From: DAOVRL01 sp964459805
Lineage (GTDB): Bacteria > Planctomycetota > Phycisphaerae > Sedimentisphaerales > Anaerobacaceae
DNA length: 9,772 nt
Direction of reading: 5' to 3'
Assembly: GCA_964459805.1 (NCBI GenBank)
Contig: CAYWOD010000133.1
Span: 1 to 9,772 of the forward strand
Shown piece after piece: positions 1-5,391 of the stretch. The position numbers and the translations under genes are program-made. The stretch's first letter is position 1; every line of letters starts with the position of its first letter. The notes beneath the pieces are model-generated. The model was not told the origin of the DNA. It worked only from the letters and a program-made list of their open reading frames with translations, and did no database searches.

Positions 1-146
1 AATATAAAGGACAGGTCGCGGCGGCACCTGTGGTATTCGGGGAGAAAGATATATTTTTATTAGGCGCTACGACATTAGAGGCGTTGGGGATGATTCTCGA
101 CCCTATCAGAAGAGAACTTAAGCCTCTTCCTATGGTCCTTATGTAG
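1..146 (+). CDS. Clan AA (retropepsin-like) aspartic protease, C-terminal fragment
   Basis: Only the last 47 codons are in the window; the reading frame enters from the left edge (first full codon at position 3) and stops at TAG 144-146. The visible part contains FLLGATTLEALGM, which matches the second conserved element of single-domain retropepsin-like proteases (hydrophobic-hydrophobic-G-x-x-x-L-E-x-L-G), followed by a D-P-x-R-x-x-L-x-P ending typical of the small bacterial clan AA family. The catalytic D-T/S-G motif would lie upstream, outside the window. Such proteins are about 110-130 residues, cytoplasmic and of largely unknown substrate. The gene has no visible operon link to the fibre gene: about 300 bp separate it from the next plausible start. 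The family call is recognition from sequence; the function is inferred. Confidence 0.72.
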   Translation, partial: YKGQVAAAPVVFGEKDIFLLGATTLEALGMILDPIRRELKPLPMVLM

Positions 147-449
147 ATTTCATCAGATTTCGTGGCAGCGATTCGATATAAAACGATTAGCGGCGCATAA
201 ATACGACATAACTGTTATCCCTCTGTATTTCGAGAACGACCTGCGATTCCTGGACCAATTCTAATAATTCGCCCGAGGTCAATCTGGCCGTTATCAGACC
301 TCCTCAGGCAATACTCGCAGCCGATTTTGCCGACCGTCCTATAATTTCCCAGGAATTGTCAAAAATTCTCTTGACAGCGACCCGCAGAGGCGCGTAATGT
401 AGAGCATCTTTCGCTGATGGTAAGGCTAAGGCACCAAAAGGAGGAGTCG
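147..449. other. Intergenic stretch, no convincing gene
   Basis: This 303-bp stretch lies between the protease stop and the small ORF at 450. Short open stretches exist on both strands. One on the + strand ends at TAA 395-397; two on the minus strand are open over roughly 190-290 and 310-455. None has a credible start with a ribosome binding site, and none is recognised. It may be the eroded remnant of a small gene. The only sites I would mark are a TTGACA hexamer at 371-376 and an isolated TATAAT at 340-345 without a matching -35. Confidence 0.35.
371..400 (+). promoter_or_regulatory. Possible sigma-70 promoter for the fibre operon
   Basis: A perfect -35 hexamer TTGACA (371-376) is followed after 18 bp by TAATGT (395-400), which matches the -10 consensus at only three of six positions. 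The placement suits a transcript covering the ORF at 450 and the fibre gene at 555. The weak -10 makes this tentative. Confidence 0.3.
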
Positions 450-542
450 ATGTTGCCGTCTATTATCTTCGTTTTGCAGGCGATTATCGCAGCGGGATTC
501 GTGCGCGCGGCGCGCGCGATGCAAATATTAACCATTTTTTGA
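450..542 (+). CDS. 30-residue hydrophobic peptide with strong RBS (leader or remnant)
   Basis: ATG at 450 is preceded by AAAAGGAGGAG (436-446), one of the best Shine-Dalgarno sequences in the window, with 5 nt between AAGGAGG and the ATG. The peptide is 30 residues: a hydrophobic stretch (IIFVLQAIIAAGFV) followed by RAARA and a short tail, so it resembles a signal peptide with an A-x-A site that stops soon after. It ends at TGA 540-542, 12 bp before the ATG at 555. It could be a leader peptide coupled to the fibre gene, a small membrane peptide, or the start of an older secreted protein now broken. Codons 18-24 lie in an alternating GC run (501-518) that could form a stable hairpin. No family is recognised. 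Confidence 0.35.
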   Translation: MLPSIIFVLQAIIAAGFVRAARAMQILTIF

Positions 543-554
543 AAGCGTAAGAAG

Positions 555-719
555 ATGGAAAGTAGAAAAATCTTAGCAATCCCTCGACTTCGCTCGGGAT
601 CGCGAGCCTGTCGAGCCATTTTGGTTCTGGCTGTTGGCCTGATGATCTGGCCGGCGTCCGTGGCCCACGGCAAGATACATCTGACCGTGAACGGGGAGGA
701 TGTCAAATCAATTCGTTAG
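555..719 (+). pseudogene. N-terminal signal-peptide fragment of the fibre-like protein, frameshifted from its body
   Basis: ATG 555 opens a 54-codon frame with a basic N-region, a hydrophobic core (AILVLAVGLMIWPA) and a likely signal peptidase site near SVAHG. It continues KIHLTVNGEDV and then stops at TAG 717-719. The downstream frame, open across this point, begins NSLELGQSRTVEVVSDD, the natural continuation. The break falls on TCAAATCAAT (703-712), which looks like a 5-bp near-duplication. Dropping 703-707 gives an uninterrupted D-V-N-S-L-E-L-G and a precursor of about 945 residues. I therefore read this as the true start of the 782-3397 gene. It could be a real mutation, a recoding site, or a sequencing or assembly error. 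The RBS before 555 is weak (GTAAGAAG). Confidence 0.6.
579..615. repeat. DPERSRG-type intergenic repeat embedded in the signal-peptide coding region
   Basis: ATCCCTCGACTTCGCTCGGGAT (as ATCCC...GGGAT half-palindrome, 579-600) is followed by CGCGAGCCTGTCGAG. On the minus strand it translates as RDPERSRGIA, a peptide I recognise as a chance product of a repeat that is scattered between genes in many bacteria. Here it sits inside codons 9-20 of the fibre precursor and lengthens the basic N-region of the signal peptide. The identification rests on memory of the repeat's look, not on a second copy in this window. Confidence 0.45.
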
Positions 720-781
720 AGCTGGGCCAGTCGCGGACTGTCGAAGTCGTATCGGATGACAGAACATCTTACACAGACTAT

Positions 782-3397
782 GTGGGCTTTGATAATGGCC
801 TGGTTCTGGGCAGTTTTTCGCATTATGAAACGACACCCTTGGCTGGTGATAGTGCAACAGTAAAAGAACATAATAAGCACGGTTTTTACGGCTATCATGT
901 TACGGCTGCTGGTAAGGGTATAACACCCGGAGTTCATTTTGTCTTCGAATACGAGGCGCAAGAGGTCGGTGAAACCGATGTGGTACTGGCAGAACTGATA
1001 AAGGACGAGTTTAAAGTGATAGATTGGGTACAAATCACGGTTATACCTGCGCCGATGGGCACGGCCATTACCTACCAGGGCAGGCTGATAGATGCCAATG
1101 ATGTTGCGGACGGGCTTTATGACTTCGAGTTCGAGCTCTACGATAATCCTGGCCCCTTCGCCGCCCAGGAAGGAAATACGATTGATATAAACGACCTTGA
1201 TGTCATCGAGGGTCAATTTGCGGTAGAACTGGATTTCGGCAGCGGCGTGTTCGATGGTGAGCCCCGCTGGCTCCAAATTGGCGTTCGGCCGGGGGACAGC
1301 AACGACCCGCATGCTTTTGTTACGCTCAGTCCGCGGATAGAGATAACGCCCGTGCCATACGCGCTGATGGTCAGGGTCCCTCTGGCGCTAAAGGGTGCAA
1401 TAGAGGGCGGCTCAGTTGTCACAGCCGACAACTCCATCTCCGGCATAACCAGCGGCTTTGAGGCCGCACACGCGAACGATGCTTTGTCGTTTGCCGTCAA
1501 GGGTAGTGCCGTTAATACTACTACATTGGGGCTTACCGATCCCGACCACTTCACGTATGGCGGGTACTTCACCGCCGAGGCGGAACCCCAGTGTGGAGAA
1601 TTCGGCCCTTGTTCCAATGTCTATGGCGTGTATGGGGAGGCCTCTGGCGGCGATAGAACTTACGGCGGCTACTTTAGGGCCGCCTCGTCCGGGACGAGTA
1701 GTTACGACTTGACCTATGGCGTTTACGGTGAGGCCAATACTGGCTATTGCCACTACGGCGGCTACTTCAAGGCCGCTGGCCCCTATGGCCATGGCGTGTC
1801 CAGCTATGCCACTAATACCGGGAGTGGAACCAACTACGGTGGCTACTTTTGGGCCGGCGCAGAAGCTGGCCGGGGCGTCTTCGGCGCGGCCGGGGGTACC
1901 AATGGCATAGGTGTCTACGGGACGAGCTCCACCGGCACTGGAGGATACTTCACTTCCAGTTCTGGTTATGGGCTTATAGTAGAGAGCGGCCGCGTCGGCA
2001 TCGGAACGACGGATCCAAGCGAAGATCTCGAAGTAAATGGCACCGCAAAGGCTACTGCATTTGTTGGAGATGGCAGCGGCTTGACGAACCTGCCGGCCAC
2101 CCCTGACTCCGACTGGGTTATCGACCGAAACGATATGTATTCTGCTTTAAGCGGCAATGTCGGCATCGGCACGACGGAGCCCGATGGAAAGCTTACTGTC
2201 GAGGGGATCATCAAGGCTTCCGATACCGTCTATGGCGAGGACGCGGACACCATGGGCCACGGCGTTCACGGGGTTGCGACTTACGATGGGCCCTTGTGGC
2301 CGTGGGGTAGCGTGCGATGTGGCGGTTACTTCGAGGGCATGGGCTCGAGCTGGGGCGTCTACGCCAAGGGCGCCAGGGGCGTCTGCGCTACTGGTGGCAG
2401 CTACGGCGGCTACTTTGAGGCCGCGGGCGACACTGGCCGGGGCGTCTACGGCTGTGCCGATGCTAACGGTAACGTAACTAACTACGGCGGCTACTTTGAG
2501 GCCGCCGGCGAACATGGCCGGAGCGTCTACGGCCATGCCTCTAACACGGGAGATGTAACCAACTACGGCGGCTACTTTACGGCCGCGGGCAAATATGGCC
2601 GGGGCGTCTACGGCGAAGCCACGGGGGGCAGCAATATCGATTGCGCTGGCGTCTACGGCTATGCGAGCTATGGCCGGGGCGTCTACGGCGAAGCCGACTC
2701 TGGCCGGGGTGTCTATGGCAAGGCCATCGCTGGCCGGGGCGTCTGCGGCGAGTCTTATGGCTACAAGGGCGTGGGCGTCTCGGGCTCGGCCTCGGCCATC
2801 ACCGGCTACGGCGGCTACTTTGAGAGCAATGGCTGTGGGGTCTATGCGAGTGGCGGCGACTTGGCTGGACTTTTTGGGGGCAATGTCGTCATTACGGGAA
2901 CACTCGCGAAAGGCGCGGGTTCGTTCAAGATTGACCATCCCTTAGAGCCGGAAAACAAATACCTGCAACACTCGTTCATCGAATCTCCGGATATGATGAA
3001 TGTTTACAACGGAAATGTAGCTCTTGACGAAAACGGCGAGGCCTCAGTTGAGCTTCCGGAATACTTTCAGGCCTTGAACAGCGATTTCCGTTATCAGCTA
3101 ACCTGCATCGGGGGATTTGCTCCGGTGTACATTGCCGAAGAGATTTGCGAGAACCGTTTCAAGATTGGAGGCGGTAAAAAAGGGATGAAAGTATCCTGGC
3201 AGGTTACAGGAACCAGACACGACGCTTATGCGGAGGCTAACCGCATAGTCGTCGAGAAGGACAAATCCGCAGAAGAGCGCGGCTACTATCTGCATCCGAC
3301 GGCTTACGGCTTGCCAGAGGAAAAAGGTATAGAAAGCGTGCGTAACCCGCGAGTTTCCGAAACTCGCAAAGTAGCGAAAAAGGGAGGTGGGCTATGA
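782..3397 (+). CDS. Secreted fibre-like protein with GGYF/GVYG repeats (tail-fibre-like modules)
   Basis: This 871-residue body, called from GTG 782, is probably the frameshifted continuation of the signal peptide at 555; the same frame is open upstream of 782 but has no start codon. Residues 1-90 look like a beta-sandwich domain ending VIPAPMG. Residues 95-195 form a second domain (TAITYQGRLIDANDVADGLYDF to ITPVPYALM). Residues 257-395 and 510-690 carry ten GGYF motifs interleaved with GVYG/GVCG units. Between them are two phage-tail-fibre-like motifs, VGIGTTDPSEDLEVNG (405-420) and VGIGTTEPDGKLTVEG (460-475). Residues 700-830 are a conserved-looking C-terminal domain (GSFKIDHPLEPENKYL, SPDMMNVYNGNV). 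No peptidase S74 auto-cleavage domain is seen. It is probably an elongated, perhaps trimeric, exported fibre; its partner and role are unknown. The last ~19 residues are basic and come from a palindromic sequence. It is coupled to the next gene. Confidence 0.72.
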   Translation: MGFDNGLVLGSFSHYETTPLAGDSATVKEHNKHGFYGYHVTAAGKGITPGVHFVFEYEAQEVGETDVVLAELIKDEFKVIDWVQITVIPAPMGTAITYQGRLIDANDVADGLYDFEFELYDNPGPFAAQEGNTIDINDLDVIEGQFAVELDFGSGVFDGEPRWLQIGVRPGDSNDPHAFVTLSPRIEITPVPYALMVRVPLALKGAIEGGSVVTADNSISGITSGFEAAHANDALSFAVKGSAVNTTTLGLTDPDHFTYGGYFTAEAEPQCGEFGPCSNVYGVYGEASGGDRTYGGYFRAASSGTSSYDLTYGVYGEANTGYCHYGGYFKAAGPYGHGVSSYATNTGSGTNYGGYFWAGAEAGRGVFGAAGGTNGIGVYGTSSTGTGGYFTSSSGYGLIVESGRVGIGTTDPSEDLEVNGTAKATAFVGDGSGLTNLPATPDSDWVIDRNDMYSALSGNVGIGTTEPDGKLTVEGIIKASDTVYGEDADTMGHGVHGVATYDGPLWPWGSVRCGGYFEGMGSSWGVYAKGARGVCATGGSYGGYFEAAGDTGRGVYGCADANGNVTNYGGYFEAAGEHGRSVYGHASNTGDVTNYGGYFTAAGKYGRGVYGEATGGSNIDCAGVYGYASYGRGVYGEADSGRGVYGKAIAGRGVCGESYGYKGVGVSGSASAITGYGGYFESNGCGVYASGGDLAGLFGGNVVITGTLAKGAGSFKIDHPLEPENKYLQHSFIESPDMMNVYNGNVALDENGEASVELPEYFQALNSDFRYQLTCIGGFAPVYIAEEICENRFKIGGGKKGMKVSWQVTGTRHDAYAEANRIVVEKDKSAEERGYYLHPTAYGLPEEKGIESVRNPRVSETRKVAKKGGGL
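1559..2850 (+). repeat. Degenerate tandem repeat arrays encoding YGGYF-x-AAG-x-x-GRGVYG units
   Basis: Two arrays, about 1559-1950 and 2320-2850, code for ten GGYF units. In the second array the DNA itself is nearly identical between units: ACGGCGGCTACTTTGAGGCC recurs near 2403 and 2482 and in a variant near 2565, and GGCCGGGGCGTCTACGGC recurs around 2433, 2598 and 2672. DNA-level conservation suggests recent duplication or gene conversion, so unit number may vary between strains. The first array is more diverged. Confidence 0.7.
3349..3367. repeat. Perfect 19-bp inverted repeat in the 3' end of the fibre gene
   Basis: GCGAGTTTC-C-GAAACTCGC is a perfect palindrome with a single central base. 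It encodes RVSETR in the last residues of the fibre protein and lies about 25 bp before the next start codon. It could act as an RNA hairpin that sets expression of the downstream gene, or be a small repeat inserted into the gene's end. Confidence 0.6.
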
Positions 3398-3840
3398 GTC
3401 GAATTGCGAATAACATTAGCACGGGAAAGACTCCCGGAATTGGTGCCATTGCTCTTTGTGTGGTAATATCCTTTACAATGCTTTTGGCTTTCTCTGCCTT
3501 CGCTCGGACAGGCGGGCAATATGAGTTGAACTGGAGCACAATTGACGGCGGCGCTGGGACAAGCACCGGCGGGCCATATACGCTTACGGGTACAATTGGT
3601 CAGCCGGATGCGGATTGGAGCGAAGGTGGGGATTATGAGGTGCTTGGCGGTTTTTGGCCGGGCGGACCCTTGTGCTTCGTTGCGTTTGATGACTTTGCGA
3701 GGTTCGCACAATACTGGCTTTATACCGGTAGCGACATACCTGCTGACCTGTACGGTGATAATGTTGTCAATTTTAAAGACTTGCGTGAGCTTGCCGAGTC
3801 CTGCCTGTGCTATTGCCCGGTCCCGTGGCCGTTGAAATAA
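3394..3840 (+). CDS. Small secreted protein with C-terminal dockerin-like motif, partner of the fibre protein
   Basis: This is a 148-residue protein whose ATG overlaps the fibre gene's stop (ATGA, 3394-3397), with GGAGGT 5 nt upstream (3383-3388): translational coupling. Residues 17-33 are a hydrophobic signal core (ALCVVISFTMLLAFSAFA) with likely cleavage after AFA (35-37). The mature part starts with YELNWSTIDGGAGTSTGGPYTL and TGTIGQPDA, then GGDYEVLGGFWPGG, a composition I associate with a recurrent secreted protein type in Phycisphaerae. Residues 118-130 (DLYGDNVVNFKDL) resemble a single EF-hand/dockerin calcium loop. The end has several cysteines (CLCYCP) and finishes PVPWPLK. Function is not established. 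A module that anchors or displays the fibre protein is a reasonable guess from the operon alone. Confidence 0.7.
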   Translation: MSRIANNISTGKTPGIGAIALCVVISFTMLLAFSAFARTGGQYELNWSTIDGGAGTSTGGPYTLTGTIGQPDADWSEGGDYEVLGGFWPGGPLCFVAFDDFARFAQYWLYTGSDIPADLYGDNVVNFKDLRELAESCLCYCPVPWPLK

Positions 3841-3848
3841 AGAGGAAA

Positions 3849-3873
3849 ACCCACAGTGAAACTGCGGGCTAAA
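3849..3873. repeat. GCAGTTTCAC hairpin repeat, copy 1
   Basis: CCCACAGTGAAACTGCGGG folds into a short stem with a GAA loop. Its reverse complement, TTTAGCCCGCAGTTTCAC, recurs almost unchanged at 8656-8673. It lies just after the stop of the dockerin-like gene and may double as its terminator, although no T-run follows. Confidence 0.5.
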
Positions 3874-3996
3874 TAGTATCTGTTGTGGAAAGCAAAAACC
3901 GACGATGTCACCCCTGCGAAAGCAGGGGTCCATATCGAAAAACCTCGATTCCTGCTTTCGCAGGAATGACAAATGCTGTTTCCGCAACAGGAACTA
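3874..3996 (+). mobile_element. MITE-like element, copy 1 (TA-flanked, 123 bp)
   Basis: TA at 3874-3875 and 3995-3996 bracket a 119-bp body. The ends are inverted: left GTATCTGTTGTGGAAAGC, right (reverse complement) GTTCCTGTTGCGGAAACAGC. Inside are two hairpins: ACCCCTGC-GAAA-GCAGGGGT (3910-3929) and ATTCCTGC-TTTC-GCAGGAAT (3948-3967), themselves inverted relative to each other. It differs from copies 2 and 3 at about 10-11 positions. It carries no coding capacity. TA flanks suggest mobilisation by an IS630/Tc1-type transposase (inference). Between convergent genes it may also end transcription from both sides. Confidence 0.75.
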
Positions 3997-4002
3997 AATA
4001 AT

Positions 4003-4051
4003 CAGATTGCCATCCCAAGGTGTCGAGACTTCGCAGGGGTCGCAATGACGG
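4003..4051. repeat. Possible diverged intergenic repeat (CAGATTGCC ... GCAATGACGG)
   Basis: The ends CAGATTGCC and TCGCAATGACGG match a short repeat that I recall between genes of many bacteria. The centre is diverged and no second copy lies in the window, so this is weak. Confidence 0.3.
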
Positions 4052-4141
4052 GGATCGGGTCCCGGCGGTTGGGGGTTTTGCGGGCGCGGCACTTCCAGGC
4101 TCATCAGGCAAAGGTGTGCGTGGGGGTAGGGCAACTGTGTT

Positions 4142-5020
4142 TTAGAGTTTGTTTCGCCTTCTTTCGGCTTCGGTGGCCTGCTTGAGGACCTTCTTCTCTT
4201 TTCTGGTGAGGCTGTGGACGCCCTGGTTGTGGACTTTTTCGAGGATCTGGTCGAGCTGGGCGTGGAGGCCTCGCTGGTCGGTCATTTTCCTTTTCCAGCG
4301 GTCGGTTCTGACTTTAGTTCTTAGTTTTGCCCGCCAGGATTCTGAGAAGACATAAGCGGCGCCTGCGGCCATTCCTGCGATGTGTGCTGCGTGGCCGCCT
4401 GCGTTCTCGGCGCGGCCGACAACATATAACAGGTACATCACGATCCCGGCAATGGCGGCGACTCTTATCGGTATTGCAACAGGGAAGGGGATGAGAAAGA
4501 CGTTAAATCGGGGAAAGAGAATAGCACAGGCCGCGAATACGCCGAGTATGGACCCCGATGCGCCGACCATCCAGCCAATGCGGAGGAATCCGACACCGAC
4601 CAACAGCAGATAGAAAAGTCCGCCGGCAATACCGCAACCGAGATAGAACCTCAAGAACTTCCTGGGTCCCCAGTGTCGTTCGAGGGGCGGACCGACGAAG
4701 TACAACCACAGCATGTTGAATAGCAGGTGCCACAAGGCGCCGTGAAGAAACTGGTAAGTTACCAGCCTCCATGGTTGCAGTGCCGATAGGAGCGAGTAAG
4801 GGAAGACCGAGAAGTATTTGTCGAGGAGCGTCATTGTATCTGAATCGAAATGGACGTTCTTCGGAAGGAAGGCGGCGTCCAGGACGAAAACGGCGGTGTT
4901 GATAGCCAGAAGCCAGCCGACGACGGTTGAGGGCCTGGGCAGGCGTATCCGCATCCGTGGGGCATAGCGGTTTTTCGACTGAAAGTCGGCCTGCGTGTAG
5001 TCTCTGTCATAAAGTCCCAT
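4142..5020 (-). CDS. Rhomboid family intramembrane serine protease
   Basis: This 292-residue inner-membrane protease cleaves transmembrane substrates within the bilayer. The first transmembrane segment is residues 33-51. HLLFN (H98, N102) corresponds to the conserved HxxxN of GlpG. GASGS carries the catalytic serine (S155), and HAAHIAG carries the catalytic histidine (H213). About six hydrophobic segments are followed by a basic cytosolic tail (230-292) with a motif, HSLTRKEKKVL, common at the end of bacterial rhomboids. I start at ATG 5018-5020 (MGLYDRDY) because AAAGGA lies 7 nt upstream and a promoter lies at 5072-5101; the longer TTG start at 5101 would overlap that promoter's -35 box. 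Substrates are unknown. Confidence 0.9.
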   Translation of the reverse strand: MGLYDRDYTQADFQSKNRYAPRMRIRLPRPSTVVGWLLAINTAVFVLDAAFLPKNVHFDSDTMTLLDKYFSVFPYSLLSALQPWRLVTYQFLHGALWHLLFNMLWLYFVGPPLERHWGPRKFLRFYLGCGIAGGLFYLLLVGVGFLRIGWMVGASGSILGVFAACAILFPRFNVFLIPFPVAIPIRVAAIAGIVMYLLYVVGRAENAGGHAAHIAGMAAGAAYVFSESWRAKLRTKVRTDRWKRKMTDQRGLHAQLDQILEKVHNQGVHSLTRKEKKVLKQATEAERRRNKL

Positions 5021-5027
5021 ATAACTA

Positions 5028-5033
5028 TCCTTT
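5028..5033 (-). promoter_or_regulatory. Ribosome binding site fixing the rhomboid start
   Basis: AAAGGA on the minus strand, 7 nt before the ATG at 5018-5020. Confidence 0.6.
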
Positions 5034-5071
5034 GAGGAAGAGACCGTCCGTGTATAGGGGTCTTTCCCACA

Positions 5072-5101
5072 ATTATATCGGCAATTTGCTGAAATGTTCA
5101 A
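5072..5101 (-). promoter_or_regulatory. Sigma-70-like promoter of the rhomboid gene
   Basis: On the minus strand TTGAAC (5096-5101) is followed after 18 bp by a perfect TATAAT (5072-5077). The start of transcription would be near 5065, leaving a 5' leader of about 45 nt before ATG 5020. Confidence 0.6.
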
Positions 5102-5187
5102 CGAAAAAAAAATTCAGGACTCAACAGCGATGACTCAAATAGACTGCATGAGCCTGGGGGGGCGATCTGTGCGGTTAATGAGAAATG

Positions 5188-5201
5188 CGGGCTAAAGCCC
5201 G
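5188..5201. repeat. GGGCTAAAGCCC hairpin repeat
   Basis: CGGGC-TAAA-GCCCG, followed by TGCCAC, is the look of a common intergenic repeat (GCGGGCTAAAGCCC). Part of it (GCGGGCTAAA) also occurs at 3864-3873 beside MITE copy 1. Confidence 0.45.
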
Positions 5202-5246
5202 TGCCACAGTAGTGGGCAGAAACCTTGCGTGAAACCCAGGGCGAAA

Positions 5247-5369
5247 TAGTATCTGTTGCGGAAAGCCTGAACCGGCAATGTCACCCCTGTGAAAGCAGGG
5301 GTCCATACCGAAAAACCTGGATTCCTGCTTTCGCAGGAATGACATACGCTGTTTCCGCAACAGGAACTA
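5247..5369 (+). mobile_element. MITE-like element, copy 2 (TA-flanked, 123 bp)
   Basis: Same orientation and same length as copy 1, with TA at 5247-5248 and 5368-5369. The left end is GTATCTGTTGCGGAAAGC and the right end inverted is GTTCCTGTTGCGGAAACAGC. About 11 of 119 internal positions differ from copy 1, including a C-to-T in the first hairpin that leaves a G-U pair possible. The flank to its left (GTGAAAC, 8 variable bases, AAA) resembles copy 1's flank, so either the target site was similar or the repeated unit extends further left. Confidence 0.75.
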
Positions 5370-5391
5370 AATATGGGTTGCGAGAGGGGTA

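Larger units (their letters stand above)
3841..4141. other. Repeat-dense spacer between convergent genes
   Basis: This 301-bp spacer separates the convergent dockerin-like gene and rhomboid. It holds a hairpin (3849-3873), a complete 123-bp MITE-like element (3874-3996) and a stretch (4003-4051, CAGATTGCC to GCAATGACGG) that resembles a diverged copy of another common bacterial intergenic repeat. The rest, 4052-4141, is GC-rich with nothing I can name. No gene is supported. Confidence 0.6.
5021..5391. other. Intergenic region upstream of rhomboid
   Basis: This 371-bp gap separates lgt's 3' end from the rhomboid start. It holds the rhomboid promoter and RBS, a CGGGC-TAAA-GCCCG hairpin (5188-5201) and a MITE copy (5247-5369) that ends 22 bp short of the lgt stop. 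The short ORF at 5175-5360 (minus) is only the translated repeat. Confidence 0.6.

Noticed and set aside
2320..2850. Regularly spaced repeats resembling a CRISPR array
   Set aside because: Units are in frame, of variable length and encode GGYF/GVYG peptide repeats; there are no unique spacers between identical palindromic repeats.
2147..2938. 263-residue minus-strand ORF, alanine-rich
   Set aside because: It is the shadow of the GC-rich repeat region of the fibre gene; the + strand has recognisable GGYF/GIGTT motifs and a signal peptide.
3000..3397. Peptidase S74 (tail-fibre self-cleaving) domain at the fibre C-terminus
   Set aside because: The fibre has tail-fibre-like GIGTT motifs, but I cannot see the S74 serine-lysine pattern; the C-terminal domain looks like a different conserved module.
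3304..3987. 227-residue minus-strand ORF containing SFLRKQESR
   Set aside because: It is a translation through MITE copy 1 plus antisense of two real genes. The same peptide appears from the other two MITE copies (5175-5360 and 7060-7308), so these ORFs are repeat artefacts.
5021..5101. Longer N-terminus for rhomboid (TTG start at 5101)
   Set aside because: The TTG overlaps the -35 box of the likely promoter and would precede the transcription start; MGLYDRDY at 5020 has its own RBS.
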